From: Antilocapra americana
Taxonomy: Eukaryota; Chordata; Mammalia; Artiodactyla; Antilocapridae
Length of the DNA: 64,000 bases
Reading direction: 5' to 3'
Assembly (NCBI GenBank): GCA_007570785.1
Contig: ML664173.1
Span: forward strand, 14,975,933 to 15,039,932
Both the position numbers and the translations under genes were made by a program. Position 1 is the stretch's first letter, and each line of letters opens with the position of its first letter. The notes under the pieces were generated by a model. It was not told the origin of the DNA. It did no database searches and worked only from the letters and a program-made list of their open reading frames with translations. Of the stretch, positions 11,476-24,610 are shown one piece after another.

Positions 11476-12124
11476 AAAGCATTTATATAAATGAAGTGGG
11501 TCTCATCTAGTCTCAAATAACCCTCACAAACACACCTCAACCTCCAACTAGCAGCTAGTTTCACCAGTGAGTTAAAAAGTGATTCATGTCAGTGGAAGGC
11601 TTGCAAGGAAATTAAAGGTTCCCAATTACCTCTTTTTAAAAATACCACAAGGGAAGGACTGCTTTGCAATAAGGGGAAATGAAATAATCAGTGACTAGAG
11701 TGAGAGATAAGTGTTGCTCTTGCTATTATCAACCTGCATAATTTTAGAGATGATTTCTGACCCAAGTTCTCAAATGGGTCAAGTAATGGCTTAGACATGC
11801 AGATTTTATTCTTTGTCTATGAATATATTACATATGCTGTTCATGACAATGAAACACAAACAGCTAACATTCTATTTGAAATTCACTTAGGCAACCTCAG
11901 GTTGACTAAGGCCATTTGCAAATTTTATGAATTTTACTTATCAAAATGAAGATGGAAATTCAACATCAAAGAGTAATAGCTTAACATGAGAACAAATCAG
12001 TGGCAGAGCATTCCCAGCGCAGCTTATAATCTTGGCATAGCTCAGTCTCCTCGTTATAGCATGATCCATAAAATCTTAACTAAAGTGTCTGATGAGGTCT
12101 AGAGATGGGATTTCACAAGATTAT

Positions 12125-12265
12125 TTTATTAATCCAACAAATATTTATCAGACACTCTGTAGCATTCTTCTGAGCAATGAGGATAAAACAATTAATTAAA
12201 AAAATTCTTGCCTTCATGGAGATTATGGCCTGGGGGAGAGGGGTGGCTGTATCACTGAAATATAC
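12125..12265 (-). mobile_element. L2 LINE 3' relic
   Basis: Antisense L2 3' end: 'aatccaacaaatatttatca', 'tcttgccttcatggagatta' and 'tggcctgggggaga'. Confidence 0.6.
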
Positions 12266-13601
12266 AAAGAATGTCTGCAGCTATGATAATCACAAATTTG
12301 GAGCAATCATTTTTGGTTAAATTACTGATATTAATGACTGTACACTACCTAAAAGTTTTCAGAATTTCTCAACTTGGAGACCATGGGACCACCGGGCATC
12401 ATGAAGGAGTCGAGCTGGAGGGGGAAGAAATGTTTATGAACCCTCTGACATTAATGTACATTTCTAAGTTTGAGTGCACATTTTTTTTCAGGAGGAAAAG
12501 TGTAACTTTCATTCAATTCTCAAAGGAATATCTCACTCCAAAATAGTTAAGAATCACTTCATATCACTGATACAAAGATCAATTTTTCTAAGGCTGCATT
12601 CACACTGTACTCAGAACTACACCAGTAGCAATGTGAGAACAATGTTCTCTGTGTCATTCATATACAAAGGCTCATTAGAACATGATGGGGTCAACTGAGT
12701 CTGTCAGGGACCCTTCATTCCCCTGACCATGGGCCCCTGAATGATTTGGAATAGACAAATGTAATGATGAGTCCCATCTGACTTGTTTTACCATATGTTG
12801 CTGGAACAAAAGGCAATCCTTGAATTAAAAAAAATCAGTGGACCAAGATCTATTTCACTCAAGATAAAATGAAAACGCAAAGTGCCGGATCTGTACTTAA
12901 TTACATGATTTGCATCACTGGATAAATACTAGACAATATATTCAATTAAGACACATGAAAAGAATCATCCTTAAACAGCTATTTTTAAACCATTCTTCCA
13001 AGGGCACTTAATGAGCAGGTATTAAATCATTAGCCATGACCACAAGCATGTTTTAAGGCATGACCTTCATCTCCTGTATAAGTTCCTATATACTGAAAAA
13101 ATGAACCTCAAGAAACTTATATTCTAATCAGCAGGAGATAAGAGTAGCTCCAGTGTGAATCTCACTTTTAAAGGGGTTAGGAAAAGCAAGGCGTCGCCGC
13201 AGCTCTGCTGCATCAGCGCTAAGTTCTGTGTCATGTCTTCTCTCGCATGTGCTGTCACTTACATAATACACAGGCACTTGGTGCTCCGCAGTTCACAGAG
13301 TTCCAGATCAACAACTGCCAAAGACGTTCCTGGAAAACCTTACAAGATGGCCAACTCCGTCTCCTCTACTTCTAATTCATTATTCAGTGTTTTAGTCAAT
13401 GGGGGGCTGCCACCACCACGATAAACAGACCCGCTCTCACTGCGTCTCCAGGGATGAAGACGGCTGCTCAGTGATGAACCTGAATTCACTACCAAACAAT
13501 CTGATGGCTTGGCTACAACTCTACAGCAGTATTAAGCTCAGTCACTATAGTCTAAGGAGAGGTGGGAGTCCTGTGTGAAATGAGAAGAGGCAGAAAAATA
13601 C

Positions 13602-13815
13602 CGAGGGAAAGAGTATAAAGTCAGAGAGATTTGGGTTTGAGTCCCGGGGCAGTCACTTGCCATTTGTGTGACCTCAGCGGAACGACCTGTGCTTTCAGCT
13701 ATTTTCTTCATCTGTTAAAAAAAAGTCTCTACTTCATAAGGTTAAAGAGATAATGCATACACTTACCATAGTATCCAGTACAAAGCAGACATTCAACAAA
13801 TGTCACCTACTTTAT
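13602..13815 (+). mobile_element. MIR relic, well preserved
   Basis: Sense MIR from 'gatttgggtttgagtcccgg' through 'tcacttgccatttgtgtgac' and 'cttcatctgttaaaaaaaag' to 'cagacattcaacaaatgtca'. Confidence 0.82.
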
Positions 13816-14104
13816 TACGAAGGGCAGGTGTGGTATTGTTGAAAAAATTTTTTTTTGTTTTATATTTAAAACTAATATAAAAACCAACATAACACAGAAG
13901 AGAAATTCTTTTCAATTTAGCAAGCATATAATAAGTGCATACCAAGTGCTGGGTGATGCGTTAGAAAGAACACCATCACATAGCTTATAACGCAATAGAA
14001 AAGAAGAGATGCAAAATAATAACAGATTTTTTTATAGGGAATGACTAATGAAGGGCTACGGACATGGACAATGGAAAGATAACGTCTGGCTGGGGTGGCA
14101 GGGG

Positions 14105-14325
14105 ATTATTCATTCATTCATTTTGAAAATATGTATCGAACCACACTATATACCCAGGTTGGGAAAACTGGTGAAAAGATGGACATGGTCACTTTTCACC
14201 CTTAATCAAGTACCTTATAGTCCAGTAGAATTAGCACATTTACTGAGTACTACCCATGAATTAGGTTCTGAGGCAGCAAAGGATACTGCCTCCAAAGAGC
14301 TCACTGTTCATTAAAGGAGAGAGCT
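14105..14325 (-). mobile_element. L2-type relic
   Basis: The antisense start 'attcattcattcattttgaa' and the later 'ttactgagtactacccatga' suggest an L2/MIR-class 3' end. It is much diverged. Confidence 0.4.
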
Positions 14326-14431
14326 TTCTGGACAAACACAAATAAGTGTATGGCAAATGAAATGGCATGCCTATGAGAGAGGCGGCACTTACACTGAGCC
14401 TGGACAAATGTACATAGTTACATACGGTGTT

Positions 14432-15593
14432 GTTGTTGTTCAGTCACTAAATCGTGTCCAGCTCTTTGTGACATCAGGGACTGCAGCAGGCCAGGCTTTC
14501 CCTATCTCCTGGAGTTTGCTCAAATTCGTGTCCATTGAGTCAGTGATGCCATCCAAACATCTCGTCCTCTGTCACCACCTTCTCCCATCCTCAATCTTTC
14601 CCAGAGTCAGGATCTTTTCCAATGAGTTGGGTCTTTGCATCAGCTTCAGCATCAGTCCTTCCAATGAATATTCAGGATTGACTTCCTTAAGGATTGACTG
14701 GTTTGATCTCTTTGCTATCCAAGCGACTTTCAAGAGTCTTCTCCAGCTTCATAATTCGAAAGCATCAATTCTTTGGTGCTCAGCCTGTGAGAGGTCCAAC
14801 TCCCAAATCCATATATGACTACTGGAAAAGGCATAGCTTTGACTAGATGGATCTTTGCCAGCAAAGTGATGTCTCTGCTTCTTCATGCCCTGCCAAGCTT
14901 TGCCACAGTTTTTCTTCCAAGGAGCAGGCGTCTTTTAATATCATGGCTGCAGTCACCATCTGCAGTGATTTTGGAGCCCAAGAAAAGAAAATCTGCCACT
15001 GTTTCCATGTTTTCCCCATCCATTTGCCATAAAGTGATGGGACCAGATGCCATCTTAGTTTTTTGAATGTTGAGTTTTAAGCCAGTTTTTTTCACCCTCT
15101 TCTTTCACCTTCATCAAGAGGCTCTTTAGTTCCTCACCGCTTTCTGCCATAAGGGTGGTATCATCTGTACATCTGAAGTTGATATTTCTCCAGGCAATCT
15201 TGATTCCAGGTTGTGCTACAGCGAGCCCAGCACTTCACATGATGTACTCTGCATCTCAGTTAAAAAAGCAAGGTGACAAAATAGAGCTTCGACATACTCA
15301 GTTCCCAATTTTGAACCAGTCCACTGTTCCATGTCCAGTCCTAACTGTTGCTTCTTGAGCTGCATACAGGTTTCTCAGGAGGCAGGTAAGATCTGGTATT
15401 TCCATCTCTTTAAGAATTCTCCAGTTTGTTGTGATCCACACAGTCAAAGGCTTTAGCATAGTTAATGAAGCAGAATTTTCTCAAATTCCCTTGTTTTTCC
15501 TATGATACAAATACTGGCAATTTGATCTCTGGTTCCTCTGCCTTTTCTAAATCCAGGCTGTACATCTGAAAATTCTCAGTTCACATACTGTTA
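14432..15593 (-). mobile_element. BovB LINE fragment, antisense, RT decayed
   Basis: BovB lies on the minus strand from the 3' end words 'cagtcactaaatcgtgtcca' to 'ccttttctaaatccaggctg'. The reverse transcriptase active-site box is about 15150-15165, where the expected YADD reads CTDD. The fragment is 5'-truncated with several frame breaks, so it cannot encode a working enzyme. Confidence 0.92.
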
Positions 15594-16740
15594 ACTGGGG
15601 AACATTTCCCAAGAGAAGATAACATAAATTAAGGACAGAGACTAAGAAAATTCTGGATGAGCTGCACAAAAACCTCTGTCAAGGGAAGGAGACAAGTTGG
15701 AGAAGTAACCTGGAGCCAGATTCTACATAAAGGCTTTGAATAACATTCAATAGCTGGGGCTTCACTTTGAAGATAACAGGATTCCATTCAAGATTCTTGA
15801 GCAAAGGAGTATCATTATCAGACTGGTGATTTAGAAAGATTCCTTTAGAACAAAGACTAGAGTGAATAGAGGAGAATAGCTGGGAGACCATTTAGGAAGT
15901 AACTGTAGTGATCCAGTCCAGAGATAACTAAGTTCTTAAGCAGAATAGTAGATATGAAACAGAGAAGATACATATCAGAGAAATTATAGAGTCAGACTCA
16001 GCAAGAACTGGCAACAACTGCCTTGACGTAGAGAGAATGAGGAAACAAAGAAGCTGATAAACTAAAGGCTCCATACTTAAGCCCCTAGGAAAACTGATGT
16101 GTCACTTGTACAGAAGGAGGAAAGGGGAGAACAAATAAGTTTTAGATATGGTGAAAATTTTTTGAGTATTTTCAAAACATGCTTAAAAAGTACACTGAAT
16201 ATTCTGGGTTCTTGCAATACAGTTAGATGGAGATGTCTAGCAGGCAGTTGGAAATATGGACATGACACTCAGGAAACAGGTTCAAACTAAAGATGTATCT
16301 TTGGGAGCAATCTGCAGACCAGTACTAGGAAGCTACGGGAAGAGGAAATTTACCCAAAGTGAGACACTACAGAGAGGCATAAAGCTCAGGTGAGCTCTGG
16401 AATCCAGACGCATGTTGAAGGATACCTGTGAGAACAGGGGGAAGCAGACGCCCAGGCATCAACCCCCTGCTTTAGTCAGAAAGACTCCGCTGTTGTCAGT
16501 TTATACATTTCAGGTCTAAATACTAAAATGGCTTTTTAAAGATGTGGAAAGTGCAATCTAGTTTTGGGGTGAGGGGAAGTATAGAATCAGCTCTCAAAGA
16601 AATTACTGAAGAGGTGGAGAAGCTAAAGGAAGTTTTCAAGAAGAAGACAGTCAATAATAGTGCCATGTACTAAAAGAGAATAAGGATTAATAATAGGTGG
16701 CTGAAGCTGACAATTCCAAGGTCATCGGTGACCTTTGAGA

Positions 16741-16953
16741 GTTACTGTTTTGTTTAGTTGCTCAGTCATGTCTGACTCTTTTGCGACCCCCATGGACTGT
16801 AGCCCACCAGGCTCCTCTGTCCTTGGGATTTCCCAGGCAAAAGTACTGGAGTGGATTGCCATTTCCTTCTCCAGGGGATCTTCCCAACCCAGGGATTGAA
16901 CCCGTGTCTTTTGCACTGGCAGGTGGATTCTTTACCACTGAGCCACCTGGGAA
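16741..16953 (-). mobile_element. Bov-tA SINE with 11-bp target duplication
   Basis: Antisense copy from 'gctcagtcatgtctgactct' to 'ctgagccacctgggaag'. It is flanked by perfect GACCTTTGAGA repeats (16730-16740 and 16954-16964). Confidence 0.92.
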
Positions 16954-17139
16954 GACCTTTGAGAAAGAGTCAAAATGGTAAGAGATTAAAAAAAGGTTAT
17001 TTTAGAACAACGGACCATCAGTAGGTCAATGACCTAAGGCCAACTGGGAGTTTAAAGCCTGAAGAGACACAGAAGAGCTAGGAAGTAATAGGATCAACTG
17101 GTACTATGACCTAGAGCAGGGAGGCATAAGGGCCCAGGA

Positions 17140-17260
17140 GACTTCGTCTTGATGCTGTAATTACTCCACTTGACACACAAGAAAATTAAGGCACAGGGAA
17201 TTTAAATAACTTGTCCAAAGTCTCACAGACCCAAGGGCATCTGCTTTTTCTAGAAACAGG
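17140..17260 (-). mobile_element. MIR relic
   Basis: Antisense core words 'aaaattaaggcacagggaat' and 'ttaaataacttgtccaaagt' then 'ctcacag'. Confidence 0.6.
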
Positions 17261-17639
17261 GAAAAGCGAAGTATGCAACACTTAGAAGGACAATTTTTCT
17301 ACCCAGGAAAATATAGAACCAAAGAAGGTACACTTAGGGGAAAAAAAATTACAAAATCAGAACGCAAATGGACAATAGTTCAAATATGTCAGATACGGTA
17401 AGGAGGCAGGAAGAGCATTTCCGGTGCTGAATGCCCAAGACTGGGATAACTGGGGGCCGCTGGCCTCAATCTTGGAAAACACCTGTAACCACGTCAAGAA
17501 ACTGCACTTCCTCTCTACCAGCTTCACCTTCAAATAGAAATTTCTGAAACTGAGATTTACTCCAGGTCCACCCTGGACCCTGAAGAAACGAGCAGGATCA
17601 CATGGAAACTGCTGAAGCAGGAGAAATGATCAAAGAACT

Positions 17640-18210
17640 CCTTGAGTGCAAACGGATGTAAGCGGTGTGAGCCAACGTTCTCGCCCTGGGCAGACGCCTT
17701 TCTCTAGGACTAGGCGGGAAAGGGGCCAGGCGAGGAGCACAAGTAAAAAGACACTGAATGCTTTTCTTTTCTCCTCTCCATCTAGGTGAAAAATGGAAGA
17801 AGTAAAAAGCATCTCCTCCCTCCCATGTATCTGTCAGCATACTTCCAGGAGCCCCAGCCACATCCCGGGCACTGGCTGGCCGGGAACAGAGCCTGACACA
17901 GCACATTCGCTAGCACCGGAGCCTCGCCTGGGTGGTCGGCTGTTTTTCCTTTGATTAAACTCCCAGGCTGGAAGAGCTGGAGCTGCTCCTAGTGATAGCT
18001 GGTCCTGTAATCACACTGGCCCGCACAGAAGGCCGTGCTCCCAGTCCCCCCACCCCCGCCTCCTCGCTGCAGAGCTGGACTCCTTCGCCACAGTCTTCCG
18101 TCCACTGACCGCGCTAACCGCAGAGGGCTGCTGCTGTGTGTGCAGAGGGCAGCAGTTGTGAAGCACCCCTCTCCTGGCATGGGCGTGAGGAAGAGACAGT
18201 CAGACCTCAC
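17640..18210. promoter_or_regulatory. CpG-rich intronic patch
   Basis: This stretch is clearly richer in G+C and CpG than its AT-rich surroundings (for example tctcgccctgggcagacgcc, ggccaggcgaggagc, actgaccgcgctaaccgcag). No repeat family is recognised. Open frames on both strands show no known protein. It could be a minor CpG island, an enhancer or decayed repeat. Function is inference only. Confidence 0.3.
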
Positions 18211-18859
18211 AGCGTCACGCTGTCAGCCACCTAACCACAGGGCTCTCTTCCCAAACAGCGAAAGATGCTTTTAGAGTACCCTGCTTTCTGGGACGTATAC
18301 ACTCATTTCCTAAGGATCCCAGCCCCCAAAGATAACCAGCCTCTCACGTGCCAAGGGAAAGAACTAAATCTGACCTTCTCTCTGCTCAGATGTGCTGGGT
18401 TGAGTAATCTTCTGTGGAGAACTCGTAACTCTAGTTTCCAAGCATAGGCAAACACTTTCAAAGTGGCCACGGTGGGCACTTCATGGTGGCAGGGCAAGTT
18501 CAGTATTCCTGTATGCTCTAGGCTATAAATAAACTTAAATCATAGCAGAAATAGCAAAAGTAGTTACAAGATAAACGAGGTCCTGTTTTTAGCCAAATAA
18601 ATTCGTAAGAATCTAGCCTCTAATGGAAATGATGGGCAACTCAAAGTTTTATAATCAAATTTGTAGGTTGTCCGAAGACTTTGCTTTCTTTTCTTTTGGC
18701 CAATTCACTCTTCCTCAGCATTTTCACCAGCAAACAGGAAGGAAAAGGGGATGGTATTGCTTCATCCTGCAACCCATCCTCCTCCCAGCTACTTAAGCGA
18801 GACAGCTAAAAGGCAAGGCCCATTTGTCTCTGTGGCTCCTGGTCATTGTTGAGATAAAG

Positions 18860-19300
18860 AGCTGAGTTCCTTCACAGGGCATTCAAAGCTCTCCTTGAAT
18901 CAGCCCTGGTCTCCTCCTCCAGCATCCACTTCAGCTGCTTTCTGCTGACTCCCTATCCTCCAACATCGATAACCACCAGCTTTCTGTTTCCCCACATACA
19001 CACATGCGAGCTCTTATTTTGGAGCCTGCCCCACACTTCTGCCTACCTGCCTACCCTTAAGATTCAGTGTAGGGGTAATCTCTTTCAAGAAGGCAGCTTT
19101 GGCAGTCCCACTTCCACCCACACGCTGGGTTAGGTACCCTCTTGTGGTTTTGTTATTCCCTAGAAACATCTGTGCATATCCCATGCTAGTACATTCCAGA
19201 ACACATTCTATCATGTGTTATGTGGCTATCTCCTGTACCACACCGTAAGTTATTTCACACTGAGGTCTATTGTCTTGTGTCATCCCTATGGCTTACCATC
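18860..19300 (+). mobile_element. L2 LINE relic
   Basis: L2 3' words include 'cttcacagggcattcaaagc', 'tctccttgaatcagccctgg', 'ttcaagaaggcagctttggc' and the terminal 'ttatttcacactgaggtcta'. Confidence 0.5.
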
Positions 19301-19474
19301 AAGGTTTGCAACACTCTTAAGAGTATAATAAAATGCTTTTGAAGGAATGAGTTAAAAGAATGCATTTGAAAAAGAAGTTTTATGGAAAATGCCACTAAAA
19401 GCTTTAATGGGCAAGTGGCTGAAATCATAGACAAAATAAAGGAACTCTTTTCAGAAATTCCCTCAAATTTCAGT

Positions 19475-19605
19475 TTTTGCGGGGAGGGGGGCCATGCCAC
19501 ACAGCACGCAGGATCTTAGTTCCCTGACCAGGGAATGAATCCACGTCCCCTGTGATGGAAGTACAGAGTTTCAACTGCTGGACTGCCAGGTAAGCCCCAA
19601 ATTTC
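19475..19605 (-). mobile_element. CHR-type SINE, antisense
   Basis: The words 'ggatcttagttccctgacca', 'gggaatgaatccacgtcccc' and 'aactgctggactgccaggta' are the reverse of the CHR SINE head. Confidence 0.7.
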
Positions 19606-19732
19606 AATTTTTTTATACTCATCTTCCAAAATAGCATGAAAAATTAAAGTCAGCATACCTTATTTAGTGGAAGATCTCTTAGCACTTTGCCAAGAAAAGT
19701 AATACAGAGATATATATCAGGACTTATGGAAT

Positions 19733-19975
19733 ATAATACTTTGGCCACCTGATGCAAAGAGCTGACTCATTGGAAAAGACCCTGATGCTGGGAAAGATTG
19801 AAGGCAGCAGGAAGAGGGGGTTAGAGAGGATGAGACGGTTACATGGCATCATCGACTCAATGGACAGGAGCCTGAGCAAGCTCTGGGAGATGGTGAAGGA
19901 CAGGGAAGCCAGCATGCTGCAGTCCACAGGGTCGCAAAGAATAGGACACAACTTGGCAACTGAACAACATGGCAC
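19733..19975 (+). mobile_element. BovB LINE 3' end
   Basis: Sense BovB from 'aatactttggccacctgatg' through 'tggaaaagaccctgatgctg' to 'ttggcaactgaacaacatgg', a severely 5'-truncated copy. Confidence 0.92.
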
Positions 19976-20024
19976 ATAATTAAAGCAAGACCCACAGGAA
20001 AATCCACAGCTTTAAATTAAACAA

Positions 20025-20290
20025 AAAAGAAAGAAATGAGTGAAAATAAAGGAAGTACTCAATTCAAGAAATTGGGAGGAAATAACAAAATAAAGCTATA
20101 GAATGCAGAAGGAAGGAAGTTAGCAAAGATAAAACAAGAAGATAACTAATTAAACTATAACAGAAAGAATATATCCTATTGAAAAGGGAAGGAGGAAAGA
20201 AACTATTCATGAAAAAAAGAACAGATGCAAAATAGGAATTAAAAATAAGGAAATAATGACAGATAAGAGGAAATAAAAAACATCTGAAGG
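20025..20290 (+). mobile_element. Possible old L1 fragment
   Basis: The A-rich sequence resembles the L1 ORF2 part around 'gcagaaggaaggaagttagc' and 'aaagataaaacaagaaga'. It is much diverged. Confidence 0.35.
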
Positions 20291-20794
20291 GATCACTGTA
20301 CACAGAGTTGCTTCTGGTGAGCTGAGCTGAAGGTTCACACCCCAAGTCCAGAGAGGAGAGTAGAGCTCTCAGCACGTCCTGCCTGGAGGCCCGCCTCTCA
20401 CCAGAAACACAGACACCTTATCACTGGCCTTGGTGAATAAGCAACCAAGGCACTTTGCTTCAAACACAGCCAGGAGCAAAAGGAAATGGCTAGTAAACAG
20501 ATGCCCCAGGGCCCATATTCAGTCATTACAACATGTTATTATTTACCATAAAAGAACAATAGAAGAATTCCCCAAATTCCAAATTAAGGAATTACTTTCT
20601 CTGAGGAGAAATAACACAAATAACACATACCTTGAACTGTTCAACAGCAACATTCATTTTGGTAACACAGTGCTTCATCCAAAAACTGACTTCAAATAAA
20701 ATCACAAACCGTTTATTATTAAGAGCCTTCTACAGTTGAAAGAGCAATCTTTTCCAAGCATACAGCATTTAGACTTTACAGAAAGATTTTTGCT

Positions 20795-20945
20795 TACTGC
20801 CCCTGACCTTGTTGTATTTCCCTCATCAACAAATAAAGACCATGAGGTGGATGCAAGTTGAGTGAATTGCCAAAGATCATACAGCTAGCAGAAGAAGGCA
20901 GGTCTGTGGACAGCTAATCCAGTCCCTTTCCCACTACAACCCCTT
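20795..20945 (-). mobile_element. MIR relic
   Basis: Antisense words 'gtgaattgccaaagatcata', 'cagctagcagaagaaggcag' and 'gtctgtggacagctaatcca'. Confidence 0.65.
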
Positions 20946-21261
20946 CCTCAGTACTGTACTAACCACTCTGTTTATTAACCAAAAAGTTAAGGCCAACATC
21001 TAAGTGAGTTTAGATCCCTATGAAGGGAAGTCTGATGGAATTTTAATTCACTGCCACTAAATTCTTCTTAGATGAGCTAGACTGAATGGGAATGATTTTT
21101 CTGATCAGGATACAATCACCTTGGATTCCCACAGGATCAGGATCCTTTCATTTGGGCAAGCTTTGTAGTCTACCAAATGGTAGGAGGTGAAAATGTGTAA
21201 ACATTGATATTGGCTGTGTCTTCTACTACAATTGCAAAGAGAATTTCTTAACATCTTGGTG

Positions 21262-23560
21262 CTTCTCAGTTCAGTTCAGTTCAGTCGCTCAGTCATGTCT
21301 GACTTTTCACGACCCCATGGACTGCCGCACGCCAGGCCTCCCTGTCCATCACCAACTCCTGGAGTTTACTCAAACTCATCTCCATTGACTCAGTGAGGCC
21401 ATCCAACCACTCATCCTCTTTCATCCCCTTCTCCTCCTTCCCTCAATCTTTCCCAGCATCAGGGTCTTTTCCAACAAGTCACCTCTTTGCATCAGGTGAC
21501 CAAAGTACTGGAGTTTCAGCTTCAACATCAGTCCTTCCAATGAATATTCAGGACTGATTTCCATTAGGATGGACTGGTTGGATCTCCCTGCAGTACAATG
21601 GACTCTCAAGAGTCTTCTCTGACACCACAGTTCAAAAGCATCAATTCTTCTGTTCTCAGCTTTCTTTATAGTCCAACTCTCACATCCATACATGACTACT
21701 GGAAAAACCATAGCCTTAACCAGACAGACATTTGCTGGCAAACTTGTTGACTTCCCTGGTGGCTCAGATGGTGAAGTGTCTGCCTACAATGCAGGAGACC
21801 GGGTTCAATCCCTGGGTTAGGAAGATCTCCTGGAGAAGGAAATAGCAGCCCACTCTAGTATTCTTGCCTGAAAAATCCCATGGATGGAGGAGGCTGGCAG
21901 AATACAGTCCATGGGGTCGCAAAGAGTTGGACACAACTGAGTGACTTCACTTCACTTTGTTGGCAAAGTAATGTTCTGCTTTTCAATATGTTGTCTAGGT
22001 TGGTCATAACTTTCCTTCTAAGAAGTAAGCATCTTTTAGTTTCATGGCTGCAGTCACCACCTGCAGTGATTTTGGAGCCCCAAAAAACAAAGTCAGTCAT
22101 TGTTTCCCCATCTATTTGCCATGAAATGATGGAACTGGATGCCATGATCTTAGTTTTCTGAATACTGAGCTTAAAACCAACTTTTTCACTCTCCTCCTTC
22201 ACTTTCATCAAGAGGCTCTTTAGTTCTTCTTCACTTTCTGCCATAAGGGTAGTGTAATTTGTATAGGTGAGGTTATTGATATTTCTCCCAGAAATCTTGA
22301 TTCCAGCTTGGGCTTCATTCCAGAGCAGCGTTTCTCATGATTTACTCTCCATATAAATTAAATAAGCAGAGTGACAATATACAGCCTTGACATACTCCTT
22401 TTCCTATTTGGAACCAGTCTGTTGTTCTATCTACAGTTCTAACTGTTGCTTCCTGACCTGAATACAGACTTCTCAAGAGGCAGGTCATGTGATCTGGTAT
22501 TCCCATCTCTTGAAGAATTTTCCACAATTTATTGTGATCCACACAGTCAAAGGCTTTGGCATAGTCAATAAAGCAGGAATAGATGTTTTTCTGGAACTCT
22601 CTTGCTTTTTCCATTATCCAGCAGATGTCGACAAGTTGATCTCTGGTTCCTCTGCCTTTTCTAAAACCATCTTGAACATCTGGAAGTTCATGGTTCACAT
22701 ATTGCTGAAGCCTGGCTTGGAGAATTTTAAGCATTACTTTACTAGCGTGTGAGATGAGTGCAATTGTGCAGTAGTTTGAGCATTCTTTGGCATTGCCTTT
22801 CTTTGGGATTGGAATGGAAACTGACCTTTTCTAGTACTGTGGCCACTGTTGAGTTTTCCAAATTTGCTGGCATATTGAGTGCAGCACTTTCACAGCATCA
22901 TCTTTTAGGATTTGAAATAGCTCAATTGGAATTCCATCACCTCCACTAACTTTGTCCGTAGTGATGCTTCCTAAGGCCCACTTGACTTCGGCCTCCAGGC
23001 TGTCTGGCTCTAGGTGAATGATCACAACATCGTGATTATCTTTTTTGTACAGTTCTTCTGTGTATTCTTGCCACCTTTTTTTTTTTTTTTGATATCTTCT
23101 GCTTCTGTTAGGTCCCTATGATTTCTGTCCTTTATTGAGCCCATCTTTCATGAAATGTTCCCTTGGTATCTCTAATTTTCTTGAAGAGATCTCTAGTCTT
23201 TCCCATTCTATTGTTTTCCTCTATTTCTTTGCACTGATCACTGAGGAAGGCTTTCTTATCTCTCCTTGCTATTCTTTGGAACTCTGCATTCAAATGGGTT
23301 TATCTTTCCTTTTCTCCTTTGCTTTTCGCTTCTCTTCACAGCTATTTGTAAGGCCTCCTCAGACAACCATTTTGCCTTTTTGCATTTCTTTTTCTTGGGG
23401 GTGGTCTTGCTCCGTCTCCTGTACAATATCAGGAACCTCCATCCGTAGTTCCTCAGGCACTCTGTCTACCAGATCTAGTCCCTTAAATCCATTTCTCACT
23501 TCCACTGTATAATCATAATGGTCTAGTGCTTCTAGTTGCTCGTTAAAAACTAAAAACATA
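21262..23560 (-). mobile_element. BovB LINE, longest copy, with nested SINE
   Basis: About 2.1 kb of BovB on the minus strand, after removing the SINE at 21749-21955. It includes reverse transcriptase pieces: GRGTRDQLVDICWIMEKARE, the conserved CFIDYAKAFDCVDHNKLW (RT motif A region) and YGCESWTIKKAENRRIDAFE near the 3' end. Part of the 5' linker is at about 23359-23559. The YADD catalytic box near 22250 is destroyed (reads YTNY), frames are broken, and the 5' end is missing. It is an inactive fossil. A 14-base T-run at 23075-23090 interrupts it. Confidence 0.93.
21749..21955 (+). mobile_element. Bov-tA SINE nested in BovB
   Basis: Sense copy from 'gacttccctggtggctcaga' to 'gagttggacacaactgagtg'. 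It is flanked by near-identical TTTGYTGGCAAA (21731-21742 and 21956-21967), the target duplication, although seven extra bases lie between the left copy and the SINE head. Confidence 0.88.
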
Positions 23561-23997
23561 CTCTAGTCAGTGACCCAGTGAAAAAAGTGTAGCAGATCAC
23601 CAGTCCTTTCCCCTTCTCATAGCCACTGCACATTTCACAATTCCTTCTCATTCTATTTTCTTTTCACATCATTCTGCCACTAAAATCTAACTATTAATTC
23701 CTTTCAAGTCTCAATACTGCCTGTACAAGATTCTTCACTACCTAATTCACATTAGGCTTTCTTATCTACTCTCTTCAAACTATTAGAGATTTGAAAAAGA
23801 AAATTCATTACAACCTCACACTCTGGGATGAGGTGGAAGTAAAGCTAAGGCTCACCTTGAATTATGGCCCATAATTTCACACAGAAAAGTAGGGCACCAC
23901 CAGGGAGCAGTGTGTTGCCTGCTTTTAACAGGCACTTGAAGTAGCCTACAGCTTCCCTTTTTTTCTAGATTTGATTATCAGTAGAGGATTGTCAGGC

Positions 23998-24209
23998 TTT
24001 CCAGGTCGTGCTAGTGGTAAAGAACCTGCCTGCCAATGCAAGAGACAAAAGAGATGTGGATTCGATCCCATGGAGGAGAACATGGCAACGGACTCCAGTG
24101 TTCTTGCCTGGAGAATCCCATGGACAGAGGAGCCTGGCGGGCTACAGTCCATGGGGTCGCAGAGTCCGACACGACTGAGGTCACTTAGCACAGCACAGCA
24201 CAGCACAGA
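23998..24209 (+). mobile_element. Bov-tA2-type SINE
   Basis: Sense copy from 'ctttccaggtcgtgctagtg' to 'gagtccgacacgactgaggt' with an (AGCAC)n tail at about 24187-24208. It lies about 0.8 kb from the TTLL5 exon at 25040-25224. Confidence 0.9.
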
Positions 24210-24474
24210 GCTGTCACCAATTAAAGAATATGACACCATGAAGATACAGAACACTGTAACTTTAGACTTGAATTGCAATAATTCCTTTGGAGAATGTTGA
24301 TGCCATTTTGCATTAAGAAAAAGGAAAAAAATATGGCTTCTACTTCCAGTTAAATACCATAGCGATAATCAGCAAGAAGGGCTAAAAGAATCCTACAGTC
24401 CTTAAAAGTTTCATCTGACTTTACTGTGTTGTAAGCTAGTCAACATACATACAATATAAAAGTCAAAATCCCAG

Positions 24475-24610
24475 TATCCATCAAGCTTGCTGGATGACCT
24501 TGATTACATCACTCTTTTAGCCTCAGTTTCCCCCATCTGTAAAATGGGGAGAATGACATGGTTTGGATGAGGGCTTATTGAAATAACTCATTAACCAGTG
24601 CCCAGAAAAC
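24475..24610 (+). mobile_element. MIR relic
   Basis: Sense MIR: 'ttgctggatgaccttgatta', 'ttagcctcagtttcccccat' and 'ctgtaaaatggggagaatga'. Confidence 0.75.

Noticed and set aside
15155..19500. A nested protein-coding gene within the 23.7 kb intron
   Set aside because: Open frames are short, have no splice-consistent homology, and overlap repeats or unremarkable sequence.
21262..23560. BovB reverse transcriptase as an active gene
   Set aside because: The copy is 5'-truncated, split by a SINE, has broken frames, and lacks the YADD catalytic box.
24187..24208. CRISPR-like or functional tandem array
   Set aside because: The short AGCAC repeats are the known tail type of Bov-tA2 SINEs, and the DNA is mammalian.
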